Shown piece by piece: positions 13,101 to 25,400 of a stretch of 64,000 nucleotides of DNA. Under the pieces are notes generated by a model, which did no database searches, was not told where the DNA came from, and saw only the letters and a program-made list of their open reading frames with translations. Both the position numbers and the translations under genes were made by a program. Origin of the DNA: Hoplostethus atlanticus (Eukaryota; Chordata; Actinopteri; Trachichthyiformes; Trachichthyidae); the NCBI GenBank assembly GCA_034670405.1, contig JAXDDX010000011.1, forward strand, positions 567,001-631,000, given 5' to 3'. Each line of letters begins with the position of its first letter. Position 1 is the first letter of the stretch.

Positions 13101-16100
13101 AAGCAAAAATCAATCTGCATCTACCTCGTCTCACACACTGCACAGAGTGCAGAGTGTTTCCTCAGTGCATCTTGGCTTTCATTAGGAGGACCAAACAAAT
13201 GAAGTGTGAATTGGACTCAAACCCTTCAGAATTTCAGTTCAACATTTTCATCCAAAGGGGAATACAAAACCCAGAGCACATTTTCCAATCAAAACAGCTG
13301 CTCCTTGCATTATGCAGAGGCTAATGAATGCAGAGTGAGGATCACACAGGGAATCTTTCATTCTTTCTCTGTGAAACCCCTTGTTTGTTTTGACAAGAGC
13401 TATCAGTGGTTACTCCTCCACAAACCACCATTTGGACTCAGCTATCCAAACGTGACAGCAGTCACGTACAGAGACAAATCAGGGAAAGTAAAGCCAATTT
13501 TTGTATCATTAAAAGACTTGAAGACATGAATAACAAAGTGTGCGGGGTCAGCTACAAAAAAAAAGGTTAGGTCGATATTTTGTTTGAAAAGTGTTCAGAT
13601 ACTGTCAGTTCCTGATGACACATGATACAACATGAATTTCTCTCTCACACGCACACACAAACACCTTTATTTGCTTGATTTTTTAGGACTGTAAGAAGTC
13701 TGGAATGGCCTAGGCTATAGTGTCAATACTGATGAGACAAGCTAATCATGATTGAGCTATTTTGTCACTGACAAGAATGTATACTAGAATATAAGGCTGT
13801 GTACAGAAGAACTATTTTGGCCAGGGATGAGAGGAAGTGCCTACGTTGGTTGGAGACGTTTCCTGTTTGAGTGTGAAAGCACAAACTGTCAGCACTTAAA
13901 GCTTCAGCCCGTCGGTCTGTTGTCGGTCTCTAGCATTATTTATAGTCAACATGCTGTCATCGGTCAAAACAAAACTGGTTTTGATGACTACTGATCTTAC
14001 CGGTGCAGGTGGTTTGCACATACCATTGCTGACTTACAGCAAAGAGGCGGGCAAACATTGCTATAACAGAAAAAGAACAAACCAAATCGGGTAAGAAAAG
14101 GGAAAAAGAATGAACTAAAAGATCCATGTAGGCAACAATTCAGGCAGGAAGGAAGAATGAGAATGCAGAATGTGTCGGCTGTGTGATAAGATAAAAAAGT
14201 GCTGTGTGTTTTGTGAATTGCAGGGACAATTTTAGGGAATGAGTCGTTTCTTGTATAACCACTATGATTTACTTTTGCCATCTTCACATACTAAGTACTT
14301 CACATACTAAACACTAAGTAACAAGTAATATGAACAGGATCAAATCACGTGACAAGTGATGATAGTTTTTCAAGTTTATGGAATTCTAAGATAATTTATA
14401 ATCTCTGCGTGCATTCCTTAAATGTCTGTAAGAGTATATTTGCCACAGTGCCAGACACAGGTTGATGCATAGCCATGTGCAGTTTAGTATAATTTACACC
14501 CTTAGTAAAAATATGAAATCCCCCAAAAAAAAAATGGAGCTTGTTGATATCAGAGCATCTAAGCTCAGATATCAAGTCCTAACCTGCCTCCGCATCCACA
14601 CGAGTCACCGTCAATTACAGATAGCGCTCAAACACACACAGCTACTGTAACAACCTTATGAACAAGGGAAAAAAGGAGTCAGTATGTCTATCAGCCAATA
14701 GGTAGTGTGCCCTATCATGAAGAGATCTTTCACAGGAACAGCGCCATATATAAAAATTGCAGCCCTTGTAATTCTAAAAAGCCCTGTGCAAACTCGGCAC
14801 ATTTTGTGGCCTAGTGGTTCCAAGGTACACAGACCATCTCTCAGCATTATAATCAAGCAAGGTCCCTTCCTGTGGGCTGGTTACAGTAAGGTCACAATGA
14901 CAGTCACAGGACTGCCAGCTGAAAAGCGAAAGTCTTCCCTCAAACACTCCCACTGCTATACAGACTAAAAATGTGCCCAGAGAGGTAGAAGAGAGTTGGA
15001 CAAGGCTGCTGAAACGCTACAGTATTACAATATTGACTTTCAACAGCAAGAGTAGGTTTTTGGAAACAATTGTGGGAAAGGAAACAAACAATACTAGATC
15101 AACAATTTCTATTTCAATTTGCAAATTATTGCAGGATTTGTACAAAAACATGCACAATATTTAGTTTGCTGCTACCCCAGAGAATGTCTATCTAGCTTTA
15201 TTCAAGTTAAATCTTGTATTTCTTTCCCTTTGGAGCACATGAAATCTAGATGTAAAGAAAAGTGTTGCTCACTGGATTGGGAAATTAAGAAGGTGGTATC
15301 ATGAATGGGCCCGACATGCAGTGGGCACAAGTATGTACTGTTCACAGGCATGTGAGTGTCCACACATTCACACTGACACACTTGTCTAAATCAAAGACTA
15401 GTAAGCCTAAACTACATATGGAAAAGAAAAACATTTTCTTGAGGTGCTGGTATTTCTCCCACATACAACATGTCTTTGTTGCACACTAGCAGTACTTATC
15501 CTGACTGTGCCCTGACTTGAGTTTGTGGTTAAAGGTTGAAACGTGTCTAAAATGATGCTTCACCGTGTTCGTCATTGAGCAACCTCCATGAATCATATTC
15601 ACTAAACAACAGTGAAGCTCATCCAATGTCTCAACAGTTACTGGAACGGCTTTCCAAATGTACAATATGTTTTTGCCTCTTTAAAACAAGGAGGATTGCA
15701 ATAACATGGTAGTAAACCTCAAATCCCAGAAAGGATTTAACTGCGACTCAAATCCTTAAGAACAAAAGGGACTCTGTTGTGCCTGAGGTCAAGGAATCAC
15801 TTTCACATCTCCATAACATAGCTTGGGCCACAGACAGTACAGTTTCTTGAGGTGGTAAGATGTTCTGCTTTGACAGTAACTAAATACATGTCAGTGTCAC
15901 TTGGTGTTAATGCATCAACAACATTTGGGGCCTACATTGGCATGTGTTTACCCTGAAAGATAATGTAATGTTTAATCATGATGACACAAACCAGGAAGCT
16001 AAAAGCCTAAATAAATATCCACTTATTGATAGGAGTTACATTCCTGTTTTAAATGGCCTTAGAGATTTATGAACTGTGTCCATTGTTCTGAAGTGATTTT

Positions 16101-16632
16101 GAACATTATAAGCAGGGATGTAGTAGAGTTAAACTCACCTTAGCTCCCACTTTTTTATTTTCTGAACCGACTTTACCCTCCTTTTAAGACTGTGGAATCT
16201 GTATTGGGTATATTTATAGTATACATCATTCTAAAGAGTATCAAACTGATGGGAATTAGTGAGAGTTTAACAAATTAACGCTCTGAGAGTCGAACTGATT
16301 TTGTTTTTATTGGTGGTTGTTTCCTTTATCATGATAACCGATGGAGGTCATAGTTTACCCTGCTTTTTATTTACCACTGCATCACGGTTTTTAATATCAT
16401 AATACATATTATTCTCGGACCCATGACGCGTGTACCAGCCCTCGTTTGATAACACAAGAAACGCAGGTGTGAAATATGACATCTGCATCGACATTAGACG
16501 GACCTGTGGCCAGTTAGAGCCAACGTCAAAGATCAAGGAGCGCGTGAAGCAAAAACAATGTATTATGCTCACCACATAGGTTGATCCATTTTCTCCCGAA
16601 CGCACCTCCGTTTCGGGTATGGAAAAATGCAT
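696..16632 (-). CDS. snx17: Sorting nexin-17 (first ten coding exons; 3' end lies outside the window)
   Basis: SNX17 binds PI3P on early endosomes and recycles NPxY-bearing cargo such as LDL-receptor family members and integrins. Coding exons, read downward on the minus strand: 16632-16573, 12686-12612, 10214-10097, 8608-8544, 6933-6823, 6098-6008, 3957-3870, 2059-1990, 1313-1221, 899-696. All junctions are GT-AG and the phases join into an uninterrupted 325-residue reading frame. The start is the ATG of MHFSIPET, which matches the known vertebrate N-terminus. The PX domain covers about residues 1-106, with RVRYSQL at 33-39, the proline loop PAFPPKK at 56-62 and QRREQLEKYM at 73-82. The FERM-like module follows: F1 from about 113 (NGQKVTVNILTSDQTEDVLE), F2 around 175-257, and part of F3 ending in RMRCWRVTSS. 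The vertebrate protein is about 470 residues, so roughly the last 145 lie off the left edge. Introns are up to 3.9 kb and carry repeats and one MITE. Confidence 0.96.
1839..1852. repeat. Poly-G tract
   Basis: Run of about 13 consecutive G in an snx17 intron, preceded by TTCTTT. It may be a homopolymer length polymorphism or assembly-sensitive. Confidence 0.7.
3965..4006. repeat. (GA)n microsatellite forming the pyrimidine tract before snx17 exon 7
   Basis: About 42 bases of GA. Read on the minus strand it is a CT tract ending 4 bases before the CAG acceptor of snx17 exon 7 (exon begins 3957). Confidence 0.92.
4111..4159. repeat. (GT)n microsatellite
   Basis: About 49 bases of uninterrupted GT in snx17 intron 6, some 105 bases from the GA tract at 3965-4006. 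On the transcribed strand it is a CA repeat. Confidence 0.92.
10288..10605. mobile_element. hAT-like MITE in an snx17 intron
   Basis: A 318-base element with near-perfect terminal inverted repeats. The left end is CAGGGCTCGACAATAAGGA (10288-10306), and the right end (10587-10605) is its reverse complement with 17 of 19 matches. Ends beginning CAGGG are typical of hAT elements in fish. The bases on both flanks read TATAT, a possible target duplication, although hAT elements normally make 8 bp. The interior has an AAAT microsatellite and no transposase, so it is non-autonomous. Confidence 0.75.
10477..10511. repeat. (AAAT)n microsatellite inside the MITE
   Basis: About eight AAAT-type units in the interior of the element at 10288-10605. 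Confidence 0.85.
10664..10702. repeat. (TAG)n / ATT microsatellite
   Basis: ATT units pass into TAG and then CAG-type units in snx17 intron 2, just outside the MITE. Confidence 0.75.
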
Positions 16633-18274
16633 TGTAGGTCAAAAGACAAGACTGCTGCTGGGCGACAAGTCCTTTAAAAGCGCTGCTAGCGATGGAGAAG
16701 GCACAACAAATTTCTCACAAAAGTCCACTGCAGTGACTGTCGGTGGTGACTACAGAGGAGCAAAGTGGTCTCACTGGTGCGCTATCGTAGGGTTCAACCA
16801 GTTTTTCCAAGTCCGAGGAAAGCGGTACCAGGCTGGGGGGGACCGACGACGACTTTTTATCTGACCAACTGACATTCGTACGAAACTTCTCCCACGTCAG
16901 TGTTAAACTTTTCTCGCTGCTGTCCCTGCCGCAGCCATGTTGCAAGTGTAAGTAATTACACCTTCATTGTTGGCGTGAAAAATGTCTCCTTTCGTCCACT
17001 TTAAAATGGTTCGTGTTGAGTAACAACCACTCGGCGAAGAAATGCGTTTTCAATGCATGCAAATAATTCCCTTCACTTGCGTAACCAGATGAAGTTTCGG
17101 GATAAAAAAAAAAGGTGCAGTTGGTTCCTGCAACCCCCCAGCGTCGCAGACCCGATGGTAAACGAAATATGAGGGGGACAATCAAATGTGCTGTGATTTT
17201 GCTTGTTCCCTGTCTTCTACAACTCTTGATTAAAATGTATTCCGCCACGGAGCAACCACGTAAATAAAAAACGTGCTACAAATCGAAGAAAGGCGGATAC
17301 GACAGTGTCGTCAAGCCATAATGTGTTCAACATGTATCTAGTGGCCCATCAGGAGGCATTGCAACAAATCCCTCTGTCCAAACCATGTCGTGTTCAACCA
17401 GGGGTGCTCGTCTCTTTGCGTCTTACATAATGAAGGTAAATTGGCATAATTTCAGTCACAGGTTTCCTAAATTAAAAACGTAAAATGAAATATTTCACAA
17501 TAACAAAATATCACATCAAAATATCTTCATATGTAGGTTTTTTTTCTTTTGAGTCCTCTAACTAAACATCCCCGTCTTAATGGTGCAACCCAGAGTGACA
17601 GGAGAGAGCGCAGTCAAAATTCATCAGATCAGTCAGTAAAACTGTTTGCTAGGTGTAGTCAGCGATTGTAGAAGTGTAGTATTTACAGGAAATCTCAATC
17701 CTAATATTGCGTTGATAGACTATGGCGTAGTTTTATTAAATAGATCTTGTCAAATTTAGGGACACCATTTTTACACGTTTGTTTTCCTGCGTTTTACGTT
17801 GAAGAGTTTTAAAGTGCTAAAACATTAAAAAAAAAAATGTTTTGTTAAATCGAAGTTTGAATATCCGCAATATCAGTCTCTATAAATAATGAGCTCTAAT
17901 AATTATTTCAACCACCAATGCGGCGATAAGATGTTACAGGCGCTGATAAATTAATTGTATCATTGTAAAGCATTCGTCTATTGAGTGTATGCGTAAATAC
18001 AACGCAAAAGTAGGTGTTTAAACGCTTTGGTTTTATTCAAACACACTTAACTCTTTTGTTTACTCCTCCATGTTACGTTGCAGCCTAAAGCTATTTAACG
18101 GCGGAAGTTAAAAGGCGAAAATTGGCTACAATTTTAGTGTCAACGACGTCAGTGGCCTTTTTACGAGTTAAATTATACCAAAGAGGCTAGTCCTGCGAAA
18201 CTGTTGGAATAAAGCCGTGGTCCATGTCACATGCAGCTTTGTACAGCATGGTCATATGACTTCAGTCGACGAAA
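16633..18274. promoter_or_regulatory. Head-to-head intergenic region of snx17 and atraid, probable promoter region
   Basis: This 1.64 kb lies between the two divergent start codons and must hold both 5' ends. The half next to snx17 (to about 16.95 kb) is the more GC-rich, with several CpGs. At 16938 (minus strand) the sequence AACATGGCTGCGG resembles a YY1 site and is also an ATG in strong Kozak context. I saw no TATA box at a defined distance from either gene. The part from about 17.3 to 18.2 kb is A+T-rich and holds no recognised gene. That a single shared promoter drives both genes is inference; two separate promoters are equally compatible. Confidence 0.5.
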
Positions 18275-20966
18275 ATGAGCGCTGGGTACCGCCAGCTGAA
18301 ACTAGCTTTGGTTATATTAACCATTCATTTATGCTTTTACACGAGTTACCAACTAACTGAGCTGCAGGTAAGGGTACGATTAAGCAATATAACAATAGTA
18401 GTAGAAATAAATCTCAGTTTTCATAGCATTGCATAATAGCGTGTTTTGGTGTCTATACAGTAGGTATCAGTGAATTGTTGGGAATGTCTCTATCAATAAT
18501 CTGCTTTTTTATCACAGGTATGTAACCTCTGTAGTGGTCCGGTCCCGAATGGCACCGCGGTGGGCCAGTTCTGCACCTCATCCGCGGGTCGGACAGAGGG
18601 ACGCTGCTGCTTGCGAAACGACAACACGAGCAACCCTGAATACATCATCGGGTAGGACGCTTATGTTGACTTCAAGTGCTGTCGAAAATATTGCAATATA
18701 GACTGAACCACCAAACATAGTGGTAAATGCAACTGACAACGGCGGATGTTTTTCTGTGATAACCAAGTTGCCGAGAAGTGACTTTTAGGTAGAGGCACCC
18801 AGCTACTATTGGGGGAGTTTAGGGTCAACAATTGATGGTAAAAGTGAGTAATGGAACACAGTTTTGGCTAATAAATTAGTTAAACACTGATTACACACCT
18901 GGTGCACAAGTAGCTATGTTGCTATTGATTTCTAAAATAATTGAAATGAAATAGTTTTGTTCATTATGGATTTTTTCCGGCCAAAAGAATTTGAATGCGC
19001 GACCAGTCGTATTTAGGACCTTGGACCTGGGAAGTAGTGGCTTATGAGGAGGACGTGAATGCAGCAGTTGTGTTGCAGTCAGAGGTTTTTGCAGTTGTGC
19101 AAACTCTTTTCTGATCGCAAATGATTTTAAATTAAGCTAGACCGTCCTATACTTAAACTATGCTCAGTCTAGCTACATGTCTCTAATTGCCCTGCAAACT
19201 TAAAGGTCAGAACTGTATTATGTTAAGGCTTTATTACTAGTATATTGATGCTGTTTATTTATTTATTTTTTATTCAGGTTGGATCTATCCAATTGTTCTT
19301 TAACTCATGTGGAGAATCTCCAGGAAGCATCTACAGCGTGGATGATGTATGTAACTGCAGGTTCTTACAATTTTACATCAAGGTATAGCCAAAATAATGG
19401 AAACCCCTGCCTCAGGCTTCCTCAGTGGTTACTCTCTAATGGTGTGAGGCTATATTTCTGGCGTGGTTTTGGTCCTCTCACCAAAAGAACAAGAATGATG
19501 CTCATAATTACTTATACATTACGATTTATCACGTGGGCCTTCCAGTTTTATGATCACAGAAAATACATTTTCTGAGTCATTCCAGTCATTGACATATTGG
19601 AAGTCATTGCTACACTCAGAAAAAAAAGTGATTGCCCAACATATGTTTAGCAGTGACAAGAATATTCTGAGCCTGCAAGGTTTTTTTTGTATCAGCACTG
19701 GACCCAAATGAGAACTGCTGTCTCTCCCTTGGGAGGACCAAGGCTCCTCATCAAAATAAACGTATCATTTGGGGACCCATCACAAATATCCTGACCTAGT
19801 ATTAAAAATCAGGTCTGAAGAAATAATTCGAACTAAAGCATCTCAGGAAATTGACCCCACACAAGTACAGAACCACCAGAACCACATAACCTTTCACTGT
19901 GGAAGGACTTAATGACTATGCTCCTTCATGTTGGTCATACCCGAGGTGATAAATAAAAATGAATGAATTAATATTGAACATCATACCTAGACATCTCTCG
20001 AGTTTGTTTATTTCTATGTGCAGATTTACCTTTTCCCTACATAAATGTATTAATTTAACAGCATTTTGTTACCTTTGCCTTGCAGAGACCTCTCCCTGAA
20101 CCCCATTGTAAACATCAGTGACTCAGTGTTTCAAGGATTTATTGAGTTAAATTTTATGTAAGTACCATGTTACATAAATTTAACTTAAATCATGATAGCT
20201 TCTCATGGGTATGAAGTTAGTTTTATCTGTATTTTTCCATAATCCTATTCTGTTTCTTTGGCTCTTTTAAGGATTTTGCCATCAAACTTAGTTTGTCCAG
20301 GCGGCAATGCTTCTTGGAAAAAAGTGGAGGTCAAGGAGGGAAATCGTCTTTGTCAAGGCCAGAAGAATATGTGTAATCAAACTGGACAGATGTGTAAGTC
20401 CCTTTGTGAGGCTCCCTATACACATTCCCTGTATCCACCGTCCTACAGTGACTAGTCTCTGTTCAATGTTGATTTCTATAATGCAGCTTTTGATTTTGCC
20501 TGTTTCGTTCCACTGAAGATACTGTGCACACCGTACACATGAACAAGTAAAACTAAGTTACTGGTAATAAAATAGATCTGTTCATTGCTCCGTTGTTGAC
20601 AATCCACAGCCTTAGACTGTCCGGAGAACTCCCTCTGTGCCTCCTACGGCCCTGGCTTCTTTGAGTGCAGCTGTGCTGACGACCACCACGGATACAAGTG
20701 TCTCCGAGAGGTCAGTGCTGTTAAGCAGAGGCTCTTCCTGCAAGTGGCCCAATATAGGAATCATCAGTGTTACTGTTTCAAATATTATGCCATTTAATTG
20801 CCGTTATTGCAGTTAAATCTCTTGTTTTTTAAAGTTATGCATTCATTCATGTTGATAACAGGGGGAGTTTCCAACTATCCAGGTGTTTGGGCCTCTTGGG
20901 GCATCCAGTGTCCTGATTTCCATCCTGCTGTGGGTCACCCAGAGACGCCAGGCCAAATCAGTCTAA
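18275..20966 (+). CDS. atraid: ATRAID (all-trans retinoic acid-induced differentiation factor, APR3 family)
   Basis: Single-pass type I membrane protein of endosome/lysosome and nuclear-envelope membranes, linked in mammals to retinoic-acid response, osteoblast differentiation and nitrogen-bisphosphonate sensitivity. Seven exons: 18275-18367, 18518-18651, 19278-19346, 20086-20157, 20272-20393, 20610-20710, 20862-20966. All are GT-AG, the phases agree, and they give 231 residues (human about 229). Residues 1-25 are a hydrophobic signal peptide. Cysteine-rich segments follow at 32-65, then a leucine-rich-like stretch (GLDLSNCSLTHV, then DLSLNPIVN), the family signature CPGG...CQGQKNMCN in exon 5, and an EGF-like module with cysteines at 167, 173, 183, 185 and 194. 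A transmembrane helix lies at about 205-223, and a short basic tail QRRQAKSV ends the protein. Several NxS/T sites suggest a glycosylated lumenal side. The gene is head-to-head with snx17 and tail-to-tail with eif2b4. Confidence 0.93.
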
Positions 20967-21825
20967 GGTTGGACTCTATCCCCTGGCGTCCTCCTGGGAT
21001 CCTGCAGTGACCTACTGAATTGAAACTTAGGGATTTGAAAGGGAAAATGCTGACACAAAGTCTGAGGTAGCCCCAGGCCTGTTTTTAATGTTTTATGAGT
21101 TTTACCTCTGCAAGGCAGCTATGATTTATTTAGGGGAAATATTTTAAACTGACGTTTTTTTGTTTTCTTTTAAACAAACCAGTGCAATTTTTTTTCAGAA
21201 TGGTATTTGAACAAACCTTGCTCTAATTATACTTTTACATTAGTTTTAATTACATTTTTAGTCATGAGTAATTACCACTATTCAACATACATTACTGGAT
21301 TTTTATAATTGTAGTTGATTGGCATTTGAATGAAAGTAACACATTAGTGGGATTTACTGCACTGCATTAACTGTGCCAAACACTGTATGTGTACAAAGAG
21401 TTTACATGAACACTGGAATGACATCTCAAGCATGCATTTGTTTGTGTCAAGTTTGCAGCAATAGTATTAGCAATAGTTTCAGCGCTCCAGTATTTCTCAA
21501 TGATGGTGTAGTGAAACAAATAAGTTTTGATAGTGAAATGGTGGGCAGTAAAGATCTGTGTATGTGTATTTGAAACTGGCCCGATGCCATTGAGGGCTTT
21601 CTTGCCTCCCATTAGATTTACAGAAATGAAGATGTTTGTTTCCCACTTATAAGACATTTTAGTCAGTGATTGGCCCAAAGGAGGCAGTGTGTTATTAGTG
21701 GGGGACAAGTACAGAATGGCATTATTCCTAAGAACTGACCAGATATTAAATGGCTGAAGTAATCTATCAATCCAATTTGTCTACAATACAGTAATTGTGT
21801 AACTAGTCTATATATTACATGGACT

Positions 21826-21831
21826 AATAAA
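21826..21831 (+). terminator. Candidate polyadenylation signal of atraid
   Basis: Canonical AATAAA in an A+T-rich context about 860 bases after the atraid stop codon. It is the first perfect AATAAA I noticed downstream on this strand; an ATTAAA variant occurs slightly earlier near 21746. Confidence 0.45.
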
Positions 21832-22358
21832 GAACTACTTTCAAGGAACAGGAGCAGCATACAGCTTTGGCTGGAGTATTGCTGTGTTTTGTGTAAACTA
21901 CACTAACGAGATTTTTATTATTTGTGCCCCTATGAAATTTGAACTGTCACTGTTGTATGCATTGACTTTCTCCACACGTGTGCTCTCACTTCATACGATG
22001 TCAGAATTTTGGAAATATTGATAGTGCCATTGCTCTGCTATTGACTTGCCAAGTAAAGTTGTCAACCAGCTGCAAGCTCATACTGCAGATTTAAAATGAA
22101 CAGCATGTCAAGCACATTAGAATCTTGCTAAAGAATGGTCATTAAATGTCATCTTGCAAAGAAGACAACATTTTGCCTTTACCCACCCACCATTAAAGAC
22201 AGACCTTGTATTCCAACAACTAGTTGTAAGGAATTACAGAGATGGAATGAACTCAGATTGCCTCACCCCATCGGCCCAGTAAACAATATAAGTAACCAAT
22301 TCTACCACAAACCACACATGGACTCTGTTTAAAAAGCATATGTCATTTCAGATATATA

Positions 22359-22364
22359 TTTATT
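22359..22364 (-). terminator. Candidate polyadenylation signal of eif2b4
   Basis: Read on the minus strand this is AATAAA, 96 bases after the eif2b4 stop codon. That would give a short 3' UTR of roughly 110-130 bases, usual for a housekeeping gene. Confidence 0.6.
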
Positions 22365-22459
22365 GCATGCCAAAAGCACGATAATTTGTGTTGTGTGCAC
22401 GCATTCATGCACACAGACCCCCCTCCATCAAGCTGAGACCGATTTGGACCGGGAAAGAT

Positions 22460-25400
22460 TCATGGGTCCACATTTTTCACCCGCAGTACCACAGGGACTG
22501 AGGTGCATGGGATCATTCCAAGATCTGTGATGACTAGGTCCACGAAATCGGGCGGTGTTACATCATAGACCAGGTTAAGCAGGCCAAGCAAGGGCACTTC
22601 CTGCCAGTGCTCCAGCTGGGTCTTCCCCTTCCGGGTCACGATGAGGTCATCAGGGTCATCTGATATGGACATGACAAGTCAGGTGAAACATTTTCTGCAG
22701 TGTTTGAGGTAAATGGATTTAATGCCAAGAATCAAACCGATGGCAAAATTCAACTAGCGGCACAGATGCCTATGGCTGTGCTTCAAGTGTTACTTTCCAT
22801 ACCTAGTTCATTGGACACGAAGGAATCTGTCTGCACCCTCTCACAGAACTTGTAGGTCTCACAGCACACCAGCACAGGCACATTAAAGGCTTTGGCCACC
22901 AGAGCTATCTGTGACGTCCCCACACGAGACATGACATAACCGTTGGCCAGCAGAGCATGGGCACCGAGGAACACCTTCGATACCTATGTGACCGGAGTTA
23001 ATGATTAAGCAGGACAACCCACACAAGGACATGTTTCTATAAATAGCAACTATTCACACAAAACAACTAAATTAGGAAACCTAATGTGCTTTGAACTGTG
23101 GCACCTCAAGTTCGTGCTACAATGTTAATGCACTGTTCTATCTGCTGAGCTACACAAGGCTGTGATGTATGGAGGTTTTGCGATTACCTCTGGTAGGATG
23201 TAGGAAACAGCTGAGATGAGGACGTAGGTGCAGCTGATGCCTTTCTGGACCAGGCGCCTCAGGGCCTCCCTGCCCTCCAGCCTGGGCCTGCTGTCCACCA
23301 CGATCACACGGAACTTCCTGCACTTCTCAAAGGCCTCGCAGAGGATGTGGTTGACCAGGGATGAGCTGAGACGAGGGAGAGGAAATAAGAGGGGGTGACG
23401 TTAGGAAGGGAGGGAGGGGAGAGTACAGGAGAGGGAAGTGAAAGAAAGCCAAGGGAGAGCAGGGTGAAGGGTAAGAGGAAGGGTAAGAGGAAGGGGGAGG
23501 GGAATACAGAGAACTGGGGTTCAAGTCTGGATACGTGTAATGTGTCTCCAACAATGCAGGGAGCTGTTGAGTAGGTAATGCCGTGTTGTATTCTAGATAG
23601 AACAATTGAAACCAAATACACACATACATATTTTCAGAAATTCTGCCTACATGTCAGATTTGAGTGTCTTACCAGCCATAAACTAGAATGACATCTCCAT
23701 CACTGATCTTCTCTATGGCGCACTTGGAGATCGCTCTAGCTGCTAGAATGATCTTCTCTTCGATGTAGCGGTCGATGCAATTCTGAAGTTTGCTCTTGGC
23801 CTAAACGGAGCGAAACAGTTGTGAAGCAATGGATGCCCATACTGAAAGTCTAGTATGTTAGTGACTCATATAATGTCTATGCAAGAAGTGTGTATAACCT
23901 CTTCTTCTTTGCATTGATTAGGAATATTGGAGATCTCTTTCTTCATGTATTTGATTGCGTTACCCATGCTGGCTGACAGAGGGCGACATTGATTCAAAAA
24001 ACTGCAAGAAAAAAAGACAATAAAAAAGGTCAGATTACATGAGTGTAGCTCCAAACAGAAGTGCTCTATATATGCCATGCTACTTTTACCTATCCGGTCC
24101 TATCAAAGCTAATACAGGATGTTGATCATAGTGGATTGAATGTCAAGCTAATATGTTTGTACCTGATAATGGGTTTTAGCTTGTTGACCAGGTCTCTCGA
24201 TAGCTCCTCATTGGGAGGCGTAGTGTAGTCCCTTATTACCTGGAGAGAAAGAGAGCAGATGCAGTTGTAGTTCACTTGATTCAAAGAGTCTACACTTTAA
24301 ATCCGTACACTATTTAACCTCATATCCACAATTTGGAGACACGCCGTCATCAGTGAAGACGTGTGGCATTCTATTGTGGTAGTTGGGGGGGGAAAAACTG
24401 TTTCTATTGGTACTTCATCATACTGGAGAGCTAATCAAACTCTTCAATTTTCAACCAATGATGGGTACAAACTAATTAAATGTTAAGAATGCCGACAGCT
24501 ATGATGAGTGTCTCCAAATTCCAAAACCTATGCACTTCGATTGCACTTAACTACAAAAGTTAAAGAGTTATATACAGCCCAGACAATGAGACAGGTGAAG
24601 CACTAAAAACGAATGGACCTGTGGTCTGTGGGACTGTACCTGTTTGAAGGCATGCAGCAGGGCTACAGAGCGAGAGTTGGATCCTGCCACAATACCCTGC
24701 GAATACTGCAGACCCAGCCGCACAACAGCGGGGTGAATCACTGAGGAGGGAATGCTGCCGCAGACAAAACTAGTCAATAATGGATCAATTGGATTAAAGG
24801 ATATGGTTTTAGATAAATATAAACTAGGATTTCCAAACACTTTATTAAGATAGATAACCTCAGTTTACATAAACCAATATAACACTTCTTGCAGAACAAT
24901 TGCTGCAGATGTATGACTAGAACTGTTAGGTAAGAAACTACCTGAGTCAGATTACCTGAGTTGCTGTGTGAGAGGGGCTTTGCGACTGTACTGGTGGAGG
25001 TGAGAAAACAGGCTGACTTTGTAGCCATAGTCGGACCGCAGTGGGATCTGAAATATAGCACATTATATTCCAAAGTCATCAATGCTCATGCAGTTCAGAG
25101 GTCAAATGTTCAAATCAACTGCATTGTGGCAAAGCCTAGATATAACCCAAAATACAGTTGATTCTGTGAAATTCACTGGACCCTAGGGAACAACAATGGT
25201 CCTTGGAGAGCCCAAATGCTATTTTGACTTGTGATTCAGAGACAATTCATGTTTAACTTTGGAAACAAATAAACTCTAACCTTTCAATCCTTTTATTTTG
25301 TTATTACTACTAAATGTTACTACATTTCCAAATGCAAGTCATAACAACTTCCTTGTGGCTCTCCAAAAAAAACATTCACAACAAAAAAAATAATTTAATG

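Larger units (their letters stand above)
20967..22459. other. Convergent 3' region of atraid and eif2b4
   Basis: This 1.5 kb between the stop codons of atraid (plus) and eif2b4 (minus) is A+T-rich and contains both 3' UTRs. Candidate polyadenylation signals are AATAAA at 21826 for atraid and AATAAA on the minus strand at 22364-22359 for eif2b4. If these are used, the two transcripts end about 0.5 kb apart and do not overlap. No other gene is visible. Confidence 0.6.

Noticed and set aside
16619..16945. Plus- and minus-strand frames of 76-81 codons
   Set aside because: They cover the snx17 start codon and 5' UTR; high local GC explains the lack of stops.
19379..19420. CCAAAATAATGGAAACCCC in atraid intron 3, similar to the end of the MITE family at 36.7 kb
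   Set aside because: Only one short end is present and no inverted partner was found within several hundred bases.
23090..23162. Possible tRNA gene in eif2b4 intron 12
   Set aside because: Box A is reasonable, but the cloverleaf does not fold and box B is degenerate; better explained as a SINE relic.
23304..23629. Minus-strand frames of 100-105 codons
   Set aside because: They run from eif2b4 exon 12 into the pyrimidine-rich intron upstream of it; Ser/Pro/Leu-rich low complexity.
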